Shown here piece by piece: positions 27,016 through 35,317 of a stretch of 64,000 bases of DNA. The position numbers and the translations under genes are program-made. Every line of letters begins with the position of its first letter. Position 1 is the stretch's first letter. Source of the stretch: Amphritea balenae (lineage in GTDB: Bacteria > Pseudomonadota > Gammaproteobacteria > Pseudomonadales > Balneatricaceae); contig NZ_RQXV01000013.1 of assembly GCF_003858655.1 (NCBI RefSeq), positions 1-64,000 of the forward strand. Reading direction: 5' to 3'. Below the pieces are notes generated by a model. The model worked only from the letters and a program-made list of their open reading frames with translations, was not told the origin of the DNA and ran no database searches.

Positions 27016-27642
27016 ATGACTGAGCAGACAGTTTATGTAGTAGATGATGATGCCGATGTACGGGACTCTCTGCAGTGGTTGCTTGAATCGGTTGGTTTGA
27101 GCGTACGCGCCTATGAAAATGCTCAACAGTTCCTCGATGGTTATATCGCTGATTCTAGCGGCTGTATCCTGATGGATGTACGAATGCCGGGCCTAAGCGG
27201 TATCAGTGCGCAGAAGAAGCTACCGGATTACGGTATCGAGATGCCTCTGATTATGATCTCTGGTCATGGCAGCGTTGATATGGCGGTAACGGCCATGACT
27301 CAGGGAGCCCGTACCTTTATAGAAAAGCCCTTCAATGACCAGGTATTACTTGATCATGTGCAGCAAGCACTGGAGCAGGATCTGGCAAACCGTGCCAGTC
27401 AAAATCAGCTATTGGTAGTACAGCAAAACTATACCGCTTTGACTAAGCGTGAGCGACAGGTGTTTGAACAGGTTGCCAGAGGTCTGGCAAACCAGGAAAT
27501 CGCAGATTTATTGGGTATAAGCCGTAAAACAGTTGAGGGTCACCGGGCCAATCTGATGAATAAAATGGCGGCGCAATCTCTGCCTGAGCTGATCCAGATG
27601 GCGATTAGTCTGGGGTTAATCACAGGTCTGGCGAGTCATTAA
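27016..27642 (+). CDS. FixJ/TodT-type LuxR response regulator
   Basis: The 208-residue protein has an N-terminal receiver with the acidic pair at residues 10-12, phosphoacceptor Asp54 (ILMDVRMPG), the SGHG switch region and Lys in EKPF. The C-terminal LuxR-type helix-turn-helix (LTKREROV-like start, then QEIADLLGISRKTVEGHRANLM) ends the protein. It should be phosphorylated by the kinase encoded just upstream and activate transcription as a dimer. Likely targets are the neighbouring acyl-CoA genes, but no operator can be assigned. A terminator hairpin follows the stop. Confidence 0.93.
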   Translation: MTEQTVYVVDDDADVRDSLQWLLESVGLSVRAYENAQQFLDGYIADSSGCILMDVRMPGLSGISAQKKLPDYGIEMPLIMISGHGSVDMAVTAMTQGARTFIEKPFNDQVLLDHVQQALEQDLANRASQNQLLVVQQNYTALTKRERQVFEQVARGLANQEIADLLGISRKTVEGHRANLMNKMAAQSLPELIQMAISLGLITGLASH

Positions 27643-27665
27643 TATCCAGTATGGAGGAACTGTTG

Positions 27666-27689
27666 TAGAGCATAGAACTGCTCTATTTT
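27666..27689 (+). terminator. Rho-independent terminator after the two-component operon
   Basis: TAGAGCA (27666-27672) pairs perfectly with TGCTCTA (27679-27685) around a six-base loop, followed by TTTT. It slightly overlaps the 3' end of the convergent alkyltransferase gene. Confidence 0.65.
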
Positions 27690-28528
27690 GATAGAGAATG
27701 GCCGCTTTCCCAGGCATGTATTGCCTGTTTTCGATCAGCTCCCCAACGATAATTACCGCTTTCGCCGCTCTCCCTTATTACCCTGTGACAGGGGATCAGA
27801 AAACCAATATGGTTAGCGGCGACAGCGCTGCCGATAGCCCGTTGAGCTTTAGGTGATCCGGTTGCCCGGGCCAGTTGTGAATAGGAGATAAGCTGTCCCT
27901 GCCCGGTATTAATCAACGCTTCCCAGACTTTTATCTGAAAGTTAGTGCCCCGTAGCAGTAGATGCAACTTACCGGGTTGCGGGGTCGCGGGGAATATTGT
28001 CTGACTTATATAATCGGCGCCATTGCTGTCTTCAATCACCGTGGCGTTTGGCCATTGATTCAGTAGCTCTTGCTGCTTTTCTGGCAAATCATGGCTAATA
28101 AAGGCGAGATAGCAGATCCCCCGGTCAGTCCAGCCAATGAGTGCGATGCCAAACGGGGTAGATGCCTGGCCGTAATTGAGTTGAACGCCATTGCCGCCGG
28201 ATTTTATCTCGCCCGGCGTCATCGCTTCACAGCTGATCATCAGGTCATGTAGCCGTCCACTGCCCGACAGCCCTGCATCAAGCGCAGCAGACAGAGTATC
28301 GGTAGATTGCTGTAACGCCTGCTTGGCATGCTCTTTGGTGAGATACTGTAGAAAGCGTTTAGGCGAAATGCCTGCCCAGCTACTGAACAAACGTTGCAGG
28401 TGATACTCGCTCAGATTGACCGCGTCTGCTATCTCTGCAAGTTCTGGTTGCTGTTTGGCATGCTGACGAATGTAACAGATGGCGTCGGCAACGGTTTGAT
28501 AGTGGCTATCTGTTTTGAGTTCAGACAT
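27683..28528 (-). CDS. AraC-type HTH / O6-methylguanine-DNA methyltransferase fusion
   Basis: This protein joins an AraC-type helix-turn-helix domain (residues 5-105, with LAEIADAVNLSEYHLQRLFSS-type helices) to a methylguanine-DNA methyltransferase domain whose acceptor Cys is in the IPCHRVI motif near residue 248. It resembles Ada without its N-terminal zinc, phosphotriester-sensing domain. It can probably repair O6-methylguanine directly; its regulatory role is uncertain. The start at 28528 overlaps the stop of the upstream DMT transporter gene by eight bases and gives 281 residues; the frame is open further, but that part lies in the transporter gene. Confidence 0.88.
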   Translation of the reverse strand: MSELKTDSHYQTVADAICYIRQHAKQQPELAEIADAVNLSEYHLQRLFSSWAGISPKRFLQYLTKEHAKQALQQSTDTLSAALDAGLSGSGRLHDLMISCEAMTPGEIKSGGNGVQLNYGQASTPFGIALIGWTDRGICYLAFISHDLPEKQQELLNQWPNATVIEDSNGADYISQTIFPATPQPGKLHLLLRGTNFQIKVWEALINTGQGQLISYSQLARATGSPKAQRAIGSAVAANHIGFLIPCHRVIRESGESGNYRWGADRKQAIHAWESGHSLSK

Positions 28529-29414
28529 TTGCAGTGGCCCTCCTGCGTAACAGTGCACGGGGATTAAAACCGGTAACCAGTGCGGTACCGGTAAGGATAA
28601 TGCTACCCCCGAGTAAGGTATGCCAACCGACCGGTTCATTTAATAGCAGATAGCCCCAGAGCACACCAAAGATCGGGACCAGATAAACCACGGTCAGAGC
28701 GGAGGCGGCGCCGACTTCTGCGATCAGTCGGAAATAGAGCAGGTAGGCCACCCCGGTGCAGAAAATACCCAGCAGGATAACGGCACCGATTATGGTGCTG
28801 TCGCTGGTGGGTTGCGCAGGAAACAACGGTAACAGAGGGATTAGCAGGAACGTTGCGGCCCACATACTGCCGTGGGCATTGGCGAAGGGCTCAACGCTGG
28901 CTGCGCCCTGCGCATAAGTGCTGGCTATACCGTAACTGAAGGCGGCACCCAACGCCGTAATAACGGCAATACCTGAGCCAGGCAGTAGCAGGTTAGTATC
29001 AAATCCGAGTAGCAGGGCAACGCCAGCGATACCTAGTAATAATCCTATTATATTTTTCAGTGAGATTTTTGTCTTGAAACGCAGGGCGATCAGTACACTA
29101 CCCCAGATCGGTGCCGTGGCATTGAGGATTGATAGCAGGGATGCGGATAGCGTCTGGGCAGCATAGGCTAACAGCAGGAACGGCAGGGCTGAGTTGAACC
29201 AGCCGAGCATAGCGTAGTGTTTCCAGTGTTTTCGCGTCTGCAGTTTTCGCTTCATTAGCAGCGCGACAGCCAGCAGAAACAGGGCTGCGAATAACAGTCT
29301 GAATTCAATCAGGATAGCCGGTCCGATGACAGGGGCGGCCATCCGCATGAATAGGAAGGAACCTCCCCAGAGAGCGGCCAGAAGCAGTAGCTGTAACAGA
29401 CTTCGTAAACCCAT
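28521..29414 (-). CDS. DMT-superfamily (EamA) transporter
   Basis: The 297-residue protein has ten hydrophobic segments in two EamA repeats. The opening LLLAALWGGSFLFMRMA and the conserved loop with Pro in the fourth segment (LNATAPIWG) are typical of metabolite exporters in this superfamily. Substrate is unknown. Its last codons overlap the start of the alkyltransferase fusion, so the two are probably expressed together. That pairing is odd functionally but may just be operon packing. A basic C-terminal RALLRRR tail ends the protein. Confidence 0.87.
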   Translation of the reverse strand: MGLRSLLQLLLLAALWGGSFLFMRMAAPVIGPAILIEFRLLFAALFLLAVALLMKRKLQTRKHWKHYAMLGWFNSALPFLLLAYAAQTLSASLLSILNATAPIWGSVLIALRFKTKISLKNIIGLLLGIAGVALLLGFDTNLLLPGSGIAVITALGAAFSYGIASTYAQGAASVEPFANAHGSMWAATFLLIPLLPLFPAQPTSDSTIIGAVILLGIFCTGVAYLLYFRLIAEVGAASALTVVYLVPIFGVLWGYLLLNEPVGWHTLLGGSIILTGTALVTGFNPRALLRRRATANV

Positions 29415-29509
29415 AACAATCTTCCATAAATGTCATTACAAAATGATTAGCGGCTGTAGTGTGATCTTTTTTGGAGTCTTAGACTACCCGATTCTTGCGC
29501 AACGAAGGA

Positions 29510-30652
29510 TTATTCGTTGATGAACATTTCTAAAAGATCATTCAGGAATAGACGGCCCTGTTCGGTAGGAGCGATGAGATTGCGATCATTGATTAAAAGG
29601 CCTTTATTTCGGGCCTGGGTTAGTAAAGGTTCGATCTGCTCAATACTAAGTCCGGTGCGTGGACTAAACATTGAGCTTTCTACGCCTTGTGTCAGCCTCA
29701 GAGCGTTCATCATAAACTCAAAGGGTAGTTCATCCCGGCTAATATCCTGTTCGCCGGATACCGGGTTGAGGGCGTCCATGTAAGCTTTGGGTTGACGCTT
29801 TTTCCAGCGTCGGCTAATGCGCTGCTGCTCTGGCCAGGTAGCTTTACCGTGGGCGCCGGCGCCGATGCCCAGGTAATCACCAAAACACCAATAGTTAAGG
29901 TTATGACGGGACTGACGGCCGGTCTGGCTATAAGCAGAGATCTCGTATTGGTTATAGCCGTTGGCGGCTAACAGGACCTGACCTTGTTCCTGAATTGCCC
30001 AAAGGGTTTCATCTTCCGGAAGTGTCGGTGGCCGGCTGAAAAATTCGGTGTTCGGTTCGATTGTCAGCTGATACCAGGACAGGTGTGTGGGCTGCAGATC
30101 AATTGCCAGTTGCAGGTCGTTGAGCGCTTGTTCAGGGGTCTGATTCGGTAGTCCATGCATCAGATCCAGATTAAAATTATCAAAGCCTATTTCGCGTGCT
30201 TTTGCTGCCGCATGCAATGCATCGCTACGATTATGGATACGGCCTAAATGCTGTAACTGGGCACTGTCGAAGCTCTGAATGCCGATGGATAAGCGGTTAA
30301 CCCCGGCGGCTCTGAATCCGGCGAAACGCTCCTGCTCGAAGGTGCCCGGATTGGCTTCCATAGTAATTTCGGCATCTGCAGAAATAGGTGTCAGTTCACC
30401 AATTTTCTGTAAAATCTGGCTGATACCCTGAGCGTCAAATAGACTGGGAGTACCGCCCCCGATAAAAATTGTTTCAATCTCACGGCCCTGAACAGCTGCC
30501 AATTCTCCCTGCAGGTCCCTGATCAGGGCATCAATGTAACGCTGCTGAGGAATTTCACCGCTGATAGCATGGGAATTGAAGTCGCAATAGGGACACTTCC
30601 GCACGCACCATGGGATGTGGATATAAAGAGAAAGCGGCGGTAGTTGTAACAT
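29510..30652 (-). CDS. hemW: Radical SAM heme chaperone HemW
   Basis: HemW is a radical SAM protein that binds heme and is often misnamed coproporphyrinogen oxidase. The 380 residues start at 30652, one base after the rdgB stop, giving the normal family N terminus with PPLSLYIHIPWC. The cluster cysteines are Cys16, Cys20 and Cys23 (CVRKCPYC). The true oxygen-independent oxidase HemN has an extra Cys following this motif; here Phe follows (CDF), as in HemW. A GGGTPS motif follows. A TTG 27 bases upstream is less likely. It is last in the metX-metW-DUF4426-rdgB-hemW operon. Confidence 0.92.
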   Translation of the reverse strand: MLQLPPLSLYIHIPWCVRKCPYCDFNSHAISGEIPQQRYIDALIRDLQGELAAVQGREIETIFIGGGTPSLFDAQGISQILQKIGELTPISADAEITMEANPGTFEQERFAGFRAAGVNRLSIGIQSFDSAQLQHLGRIHNRSDALHAAAKAREIGFDNFNLDLMHGLPNQTPEQALNDLQLAIDLQPTHLSWYQLTIEPNTEFFSRPPTLPEDETLWAIQEQGQVLLAANGYNQYEISAYSQTGRQSRHNLNYWCFGDYLGIGAGAHGKATWPEQQRISRRWKKRQPKAYMDALNPVSGEQDISRDELPFEFMMNALRLTQGVESSMFSPRTGLSIEQIEPLLTQARNKGLLINDRNLIAPTEQGRLFLNDLLEMFINE

Positions 30653-30653
30653 C

Positions 30654-31253
30654 TCAGAGATAGGCCTGAATTGTTCCAATTAACTGCTGCACCGCTTTAC
30701 CCCGGTGGCTGAGTTGGTTTTTTTGCTCTGCTGGAAGTTCGGCAGAGGCTTTATCTAATTCGGGAATCAGAAAAAGCGGGTCGTAGCCGAAGCCATTCTC
30801 ACCCCGTGGAGCCTCCAGTATCTGGCCTTCCCAGCTACCCTGACAGATCAGTGGTGTGGGATCTTCTGCATGACGCATAAACACCAGTACACAGCGGAAG
30901 CGGGCGCTACGCTCAGCGCCCTGTTTGCCTTCCAGCTGTTGTAACAGTTTGCGGTTATTATCGGCATCATTAGCATCGCTTCCTGAAAAACGGGCTGAAT
31001 AGATGCCTGGCGCGCCTTGCAAGGCGTCCACTTCAAGGCCTGAATCATCAGCCAACGCCGGTAAACCGGTTAGCTGGCAGGCATGGCGGGCTTTAAGAAT
31101 CGCATTTTCGACGAAGCTCAGGCCGGTCTCTTCGGCATCAGGAACCTGAAATTCAGACTGAGGCAGAACTTCAACGCCCAGCCCGCCCAGTACCTGATTA
31201 AACTCTTTCAGCTTGCCTTTATTGCCACTGGCCAGAACAATTTTTTGACTCAT
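30654..31253 (-). CDS. rdgB: XTP/dITP diphosphatase (RdgB/HAM1)
   Basis: RdgB hydrolyses dITP, ITP and XTP to monophosphates, cleaning the nucleotide pool. The 199-residue protein starts with the SGNKGKLKEF substrate-binding motif. The ADDSGLEVDAL acidic motif binds metal, GAPGIYSARFSG follows, and the GENGFGYDPLF motif and SHRGKA C-terminal motif are both present. Length is normal. It lies nine bases after DUF4426 and its stop is one base from the hemW start, so translation is coupled. Confidence 0.96.
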   Translation of the reverse strand: MSQKIVLASGNKGKLKEFNQVLGGLGVEVLPQSEFQVPDAEETGLSFVENAILKARHACQLTGLPALADDSGLEVDALQGAPGIYSARFSGSDANDADNNRKLLQQLEGKQGAERSARFRCVLVFMRHAEDPTPLICQGSWEGQILEAPRGENGFGYDPLFLIPELDKASAELPAEQKNQLSHRGKAVQQLIGTIQAYL

Positions 31254-31262
31254 TGGTTTTCC

Positions 31263-31733
31263 TTAGTCGACGTAAAAGCGCTGCTCAAAATTGATTTCGT
31301 AAGCCGATGTGTTCGGATCCGGTTGTACCTGTAGGCTGAAACGCAGCACCTGATCATCGGTAAAGCCAAAGTCGCCGATATAATAGAGGGCATCGGTTTC
31401 CTCTACCTTACTGAAGTCCAGAGTCTGATTTTGTGAGATCAGATTGGTTACTTTGCCCTGTACTATTGCTGAGACAGCTTTAGCCGTGCCGTCAGCCTGC
31501 TTATGTAGTACTGAAACATTCAATAAACCGATAGTTTTACTACGTTTAATACCATAGGATTTGGCAACATTCGGTTGAATAAAACTACTATTAAAGGCGT
31601 TGTAATGGATGATGTAATCGCCATGAGCGACCATCTGTTCTGCCTGAACAGTACTGGTTAACAAGCCTGAAAACAGACCGATAAACAGCGTCAGAGCTGC
31701 TGTAAATCCTTTGCTCCAGAATTGCATTTTCAT
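31263..31733 (-). CDS. DUF4426 family exported protein
   Basis: This 156-residue protein has a signal peptide: a basic N terminus, a hydrophobic core (residues 9-28) and a VQA cleavage site near 31. The mature part is all beta, with a GDYIIHYNAFNS motif and an EINFEQRFYVD C terminus typical of DUF4426. Its function is unknown. The gene sits between metW and rdgB, a position conserved in Pseudomonas-like genomes, so it is probably translated from the metX operon message. A periplasmic location is inferred from the signal. Confidence 0.85.
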   Translation of the reverse strand: MKMQFWSKGFTAALTLFIGLFSGLLTSTVQAEQMVAHGDYIIHYNAFNSSFIQPNVAKSYGIKRSKTIGLLNVSVLHKQADGTAKAVSAIVQGKVTNLISQNQTLDFSKVEETDALYYIGDFGFTDDQVLRFSLQVQPDPNTSAYEINFEQRFYVD

Positions 31734-31743
31734 AACCTACTCC

Positions 31744-32334
31744 TTATCGGGTGATCCGGTAGATGGCGACTTCGCCGAGCATGTTTGGCCAGAGCCGGAT
31801 CGACCAGTGATGTTTATGCTGATTATCCACTACAGTACGCTCAAGAATATGAATGTTGCGTTCCAGGCAGAGGTTTTCAAAATCCTTAAAGGTACAGAAA
31901 TGGATATTGGGTGTGTTGTACCAAGTATAGGGCAGGAATTTTGAGACTGGCATTTTCCCGCGCAACGCCAGATACCCCCGCGCCCGCCAATGGCCGAAAT
32001 TAGGAAAAGTAACAATACATTCTTTACCTATTCGCAGCATCTCATCAACAATCTGATCCGGACGGTGCATCACCTGTAACGCCTGAGTCATAATCACGGT
32101 ATCGAAGCTGTTATCCTCGATACCTGCCAGGCCTTCATCGATGTTTTTTTCGATGACATTGACGCCCTTTTCGATACAGGCAGTAATATTGTCGTGACCG
32201 AACTCAACCCCATAACCGGTGATGTTTTTTTCCTGTTGCAGGTAACATAACAGTTCGCCATTACCGCAGCCCAGGTCCAGTACTTTACTCTTTGTTTTCA
32301 CCCATTCCTGAATGATATCGAGATCTGCGCGCAT
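31744..32334 (-). CDS. metW: Methionine biosynthesis protein MetW
   Basis: MetW is a 196-residue class I SAM methyltransferase-fold protein. The SAM-binding motif VLDLGCGNGELL stands near residue 20 and an acidic second motif follows. In several proteobacteria MetW is needed with MetX for full homoserine acyltransferase activity. Its start codon overlaps the metX stop (TAATG), so the two are made together. Whether it methylates anything is not known. Confidence 0.92.
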   Translation of the reverse strand: MRADLDIIQEWVKTKSKVLDLGCGNGELLCYLQQEKNITGYGVEFGHDNITACIEKGVNVIEKNIDEGLAGIEDNSFDTVIMTQALQVMHRPDQIVDEMLRIGKECIVTFPNFGHWRARGYLALRGKMPVSKFLPYTWYNTPNIHFCTFKDFENLCLERNIHILERTVVDNQHKHHWSIRLWPNMLGEVAIYRITR

Positions 32335-33500
32335 TAGTTGGCCTCCTTACCTGTGGTTGGAATATCAGCGCCTACCCGTTGCATATAGGCGGCAAATATA
32401 TCCATATAGCGAGGGTTGGGAATCAGGAAGGCATCGTGGCCATGATCTGAATCGATTTCGGCATAGCTAACCTGCTTCTCTGCTTCAACCAGTGCATCGG
32501 CAATCTCTCTGGACCTTTCCGGTGAGAAACGCCAGTCAGTCGTGAATGAGATCACCATAAATTTACATAATGCGCCTTCTAATGCGCTGGGCAGGCTGTG
32601 GTTGTAGTCGGCTGCCGGGTCGAAATAATCCAGCGCTTTGGTCATTAACAGATAGGTGTTGGCATCAAAGGCGGTAGAGAAACGCTCACCCTGATAACGC
32701 AGGTACGATTCAACCTCAAATTGCGGATTAAAGTCGTAGCTGATTTTACCTTCTCTGAGCTCGCGGCCAAACTTTTCCCGCATACCGTCATCAGACAGGT
32801 AGGTTATATGCCCCAGCATACGTGCCAGCATCAGTCCGGTTTTGGGGATCTGATTCTCTTCGTAATAATGGCCATTGTTAAAATCCGGATCGCGGGAGAT
32901 CGCCTGACGAGCGACCTCATTGAATGCGATGTTCTGGGCGCTAAGCTTAGGTGCCGCAGCGATAACCATGCAGTGACGCAGGCGTTCAGGATAGTTAATC
33001 GACCACTGTAGTGCCTGCATGCCTCCCAAACTACCACCAACGATCGCAGCCCACTGCTGTATGCCAAAGTGGTCTGCCAGCCTGGCCTGACTTTCAACCC
33101 AGTCTGGAACAGTCATAAGGGGAAAGTCAGGGCCGTAAGGCTTACCGGTTTCAGGATTAAGGCTTTGAGGACCGGTAGATCCATGACAACCGCCCAGGTT
33201 ATTCAGACCGATAACAAAGAACTTGTTGGTATCTATCGGCTTACCCGGGCCTATTGCTGAGTCCCACCAACCGGGTTTCTTATCTTCAGCGCTATGGTAT
33301 CCGGCCAGATGGTGGTTGCCCGACAGGGCATGACACACCAGTATGGCATTGGATGCATCCGGGTTTAGTTCGCCATAGGTTTCGATAACCAGATCATAGT
33401 TTTCCAACGTCTGACCGCAGGCCAGCGCCAGAGGCTGATCAAAATGTATAGTCTGTGGTGTAACAATACCAACAGAGTCTTGAGGAATAGATTGAGGCAT
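32334..33500 (-). CDS. metX: Homoserine O-acyltransferase MetX
   Basis: MetX acylates homoserine, the committing step to methionine. The 388-residue alpha/beta hydrolase has the nucleophile Ser in GGSLGGMQ (about residue 155) and the catalytic His in the SDHGHDAFL motif near the end. MetX enzymes with this look use acetyl- or succinyl-CoA, and the choice cannot be settled by eye. I use ATG 33500, which fits the family N terminus (DSVGIVTPQ); a GTG nine bases upstream is possible. A 282-base upstream region carries mutually exclusive hairpins. Confidence 0.94.
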   Translation of the reverse strand: MPQSIPQDSVGIVTPQTIHFDQPLALACGQTLENYDLVIETYGELNPDASNAILVCHALSGNHHLAGYHSAEDKKPGWWDSAIGPGKPIDTNKFFVIGLNNLGGCHGSTGPQSLNPETGKPYGPDFPLMTVPDWVESQARLADHFGIQQWAAIVGGSLGGMQALQWSINYPERLRHCMVIAAAPKLSAQNIAFNEVARQAISRDPDFNNGHYYEENQIPKTGLMLARMLGHITYLSDDGMREKFGRELREGKISYDFNPQFEVESYLRYQGERFSTAFDANTYLLMTKALDYFDPAADYNHSLPSALEGALCKFMVISFTTDWRFSPERSREIADALVEAEKQVSYAEIDSDHGHDAFLIPNPRYMDIFAAYMQRVGADIPTTGKEAN

Positions 33501-33517
33501 AATTCTCACTTAAAGCA

Positions 33518-33574
33518 GATAACACGGAATAGAAGGTAGAGTCTGTTATCGCGCTTCACATCTCGTATAACAGA
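33518..33574 (-). promoter_or_regulatory. Competing hairpins in the metX leader
   Basis: The segment 33542-33550 can pair in two ways: 33542-33549 with 33567-33574 (eight pairs, TCTGTTAT/ATAACAGA) or 33544-33550 with 33518-33524 (seven pairs). Only one can form at a time, just before the metX start. This is the layout of an attenuation switch, but no T-run or known riboswitch core is seen. Confidence 0.4.
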
Positions 33575-33782
33575 GCCTGACTATCCAAAATCAGATAGCC
33601 GGTAGGGCGATAGTTATGTTGAGAATGATGTTTCACTTTATTGTTGCTCAATCTTTAATGGATCGGAATAGTCTATCAGATGGGCTCAGGCTTTGCCCTC
33701 TGGCGGCGACAGTGAGATATGAATTCTAACCTTATTATCGGACTGGTCAGACTATTATCTCGCTGCCTGGGCCGGAACTGAC

Positions 33783-34340
33783 TCAGAGAAGAAACTGAGT
33801 CAGACTAGTCAGCTGGCTGCGGGCGATCTGAATGACAATAAAAATCAGAATCGGAGACAGATCCAGTCCACCTAATGACGGAATTACCTTACGGGCCAGG
33901 CTAAACACAGGTTCGGTCAGCTGTGTAATTAGTTGTGGGCCTGGGTGATAACTACCCGGAGCAACCCAGCTGATAATCACTGAACCGATAACCGCATAGA
34001 AATAGATTGTTAGTATAGTATCCAATACGCTGACGAAGGATATGACCAGAACCGCGGACAGGTTTTCACCGATCCCCTGACCTTTAAATATCAGGATCAG
34101 GAACCAGCTGAGCAGATGCACCAGAAATGCCAGCAGCAGGGGTGAAAGATCGATATTGCCCGGACGTGGCACTAGCTTTTGTAGCGGTGCCAGGGGGGCT
34201 GATGTGATTTTAACTACCGCCTGGGAAATGGGGTTGTAGTAGTCTGCTTTGGCAATTTGCAGCAGAAAACGTAACACCACAAGAAAAGCGTATAGTTGGC
34301 CAAACAGTTGAATTATTGAGCTCAGAGGATCTTGTCCCAT
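33783..34340 (-). CDS. yggT: YggT family integral membrane protein
   Basis: The 185-residue protein has two YggT repeats, each with two membrane helices separated by a loop. The paired signatures are PISQAVVKITSAPLAPLQKL-like in the first repeat and LITQLTEPVFSLARKVIP in the second, each followed by GxxDLSP. The function is not settled; relatives are linked to cell division, envelope ion homeostasis or osmotic tolerance. It follows proC across a 111-base gap that holds a large inverted repeat. The yggS-proC-yggT order is widely conserved. Confidence 0.92.
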   Translation of the reverse strand: MGQDPLSSIIQLFGQLYAFLVVLRFLLQIAKADYYNPISQAVVKITSAPLAPLQKLVPRPGNIDLSPLLLAFLVHLLSWFLILIFKGQGIGENLSAVLVISFVSVLDTILTIYFYAVIGSVIISWVAPGSYHPGPQLITQLTEPVFSLARKVIPSLGGLDLSPILIFIVIQIARSQLTSLTQFLL

Positions 34341-34382
34341 AGCTAGTAAATCCCGTAACAGATTAAAAAATCAGTAAGTTAT

Positions 34383-34430
34383 CAGAGTATAGTGGCTTTC
34401 GGCGGTTCTATGAACCACCTTTATACTCTG
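34383..34430. other. Large inverted repeat between proC and yggT
   Basis: CAGAGTATA (34383-34391) is complementary to TATACTCTG (34422-34430). Inside are GTGG/CCAC arms and a GGTTC-TAT-GAACC hairpin, giving a nested, nearly continuous stem. On the plus strand TTTT follows, but the genes here run on the minus strand, so it is not a clear terminator. Confidence 0.55.
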
Positions 34431-34451
34431 TTTTAGCATCTCACAGGAAAC

Positions 34452-35276
34452 TTATTTACCCAGCTCTTTGGCCAGCGCTTCGGAGCGATCACTACAGGCC
34501 TGCATTCCCTGGGCAATAATCTCTGGTAACCCCTGTTCGGTAAAGGTTTTAATTGCCTGCTCAGTGGTACCTTTTGGTGACGTGACTCTGCGGCGTAGTT
34601 CTGCCGGACCGACATCACTCTGACGTGCCATCTCAGCAGCGCCCTGAGCGGTCTGAATCGTCAGTTGTTGAGCAACTTCACGACTCAATCCCAGTTTCTC
34701 ACCCGCAGCCACCATCGCTTCCATCACCATGAAGTAATAGGCAGGACCACTACCGGACACGGCCGTCACTGCATCAAGCTGAGCTTCAGTTTCAACCCAT
34801 ACGGCAATACCGGTAGCCTGCATGATTTCGCTGGTTTGCTGACGCTGCTGCTCTGTTACTGCTGCATTTGCATATAATCCACTGGCACCCAGCTTAACCA
34901 GTGCCGGGGTGTTCGGCATACAACGGACTATTGCCAGCTGTCCGCCAAGCCAGCTATCCAGGCTATTACATAGAATCCCTGCCGCTACAGATACGATAAG
35001 TGGTTGGTGTTTTTGTACTGCGGCAGCCATATCCTGGGCAACGACTTTAAGCATCTGGGGTTTGACTGCCAGAATAACGATATCAGCAGCAGCTACCGCA
35101 GCATCATTATCTGTGGTGGTATTGAGCCCCTGTTGCTGCAGATCGCTCAATTTTTCCGGGTTAGTGCCGGTCGCCCAGATTTTTTCTGCCGGATAGCCGT
35201 TGTTGATCAGACCACCCATGATTGCCCGGGCCATATTGCCAGCGCCGATAAAAGCCAGTGTCGGTTGTGTGCTCAC
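34452..35276 (-). CDS. proC: Pyrroline-5-carboxylate reductase
   Basis: ProC reduces pyrroline-5-carboxylate to proline with NAD(P)H. The 274-residue protein has the N-terminal GAGNMARAI dinucleotide motif at residues 11-19, the CMPNTP motif in the middle, and the C-terminal signature (GPAYYFMVMEAM and the RRRVTSPKGTTEQAI region) for substrate binding and dimerisation. It lies downstream of yggS, separated by 41 bases, and upstream of yggT, all on one strand. Confidence 0.96.
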   Translation of the reverse strand: MSTQPTLAFIGAGNMARAIMGGLINNGYPAEKIWATGTNPEKLSDLQQQGLNTTTDNDAAVAAADIVILAVKPQMLKVVAQDMAAAVQKHQPLIVSVAAGILCNSLDSWLGGQLAIVRCMPNTPALVKLGASGLYANAAVTEQQRQQTSEIMQATGIAVWVETEAQLDAVTAVSGSGPAYYFMVMEAMVAAGEKLGLSREVAQQLTIQTAQGAAEMARQSDVGPAELRRRVTSPKGTTEQAIKTFTEQGLPEIIAQGMQACSDRSEALAKELGK

Positions 35277-35317
35277 TTAATAATTCCTGATTCTGTTAGG
35301 TCACTTATGACCATTCG

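Noticed and set aside
33501-33782. SAM or SAH riboswitch in front of metX
   Set aside because: No recognisable conserved core of SAM-I, SAM-II or SAH types was found; only simple alternative stems are visible.
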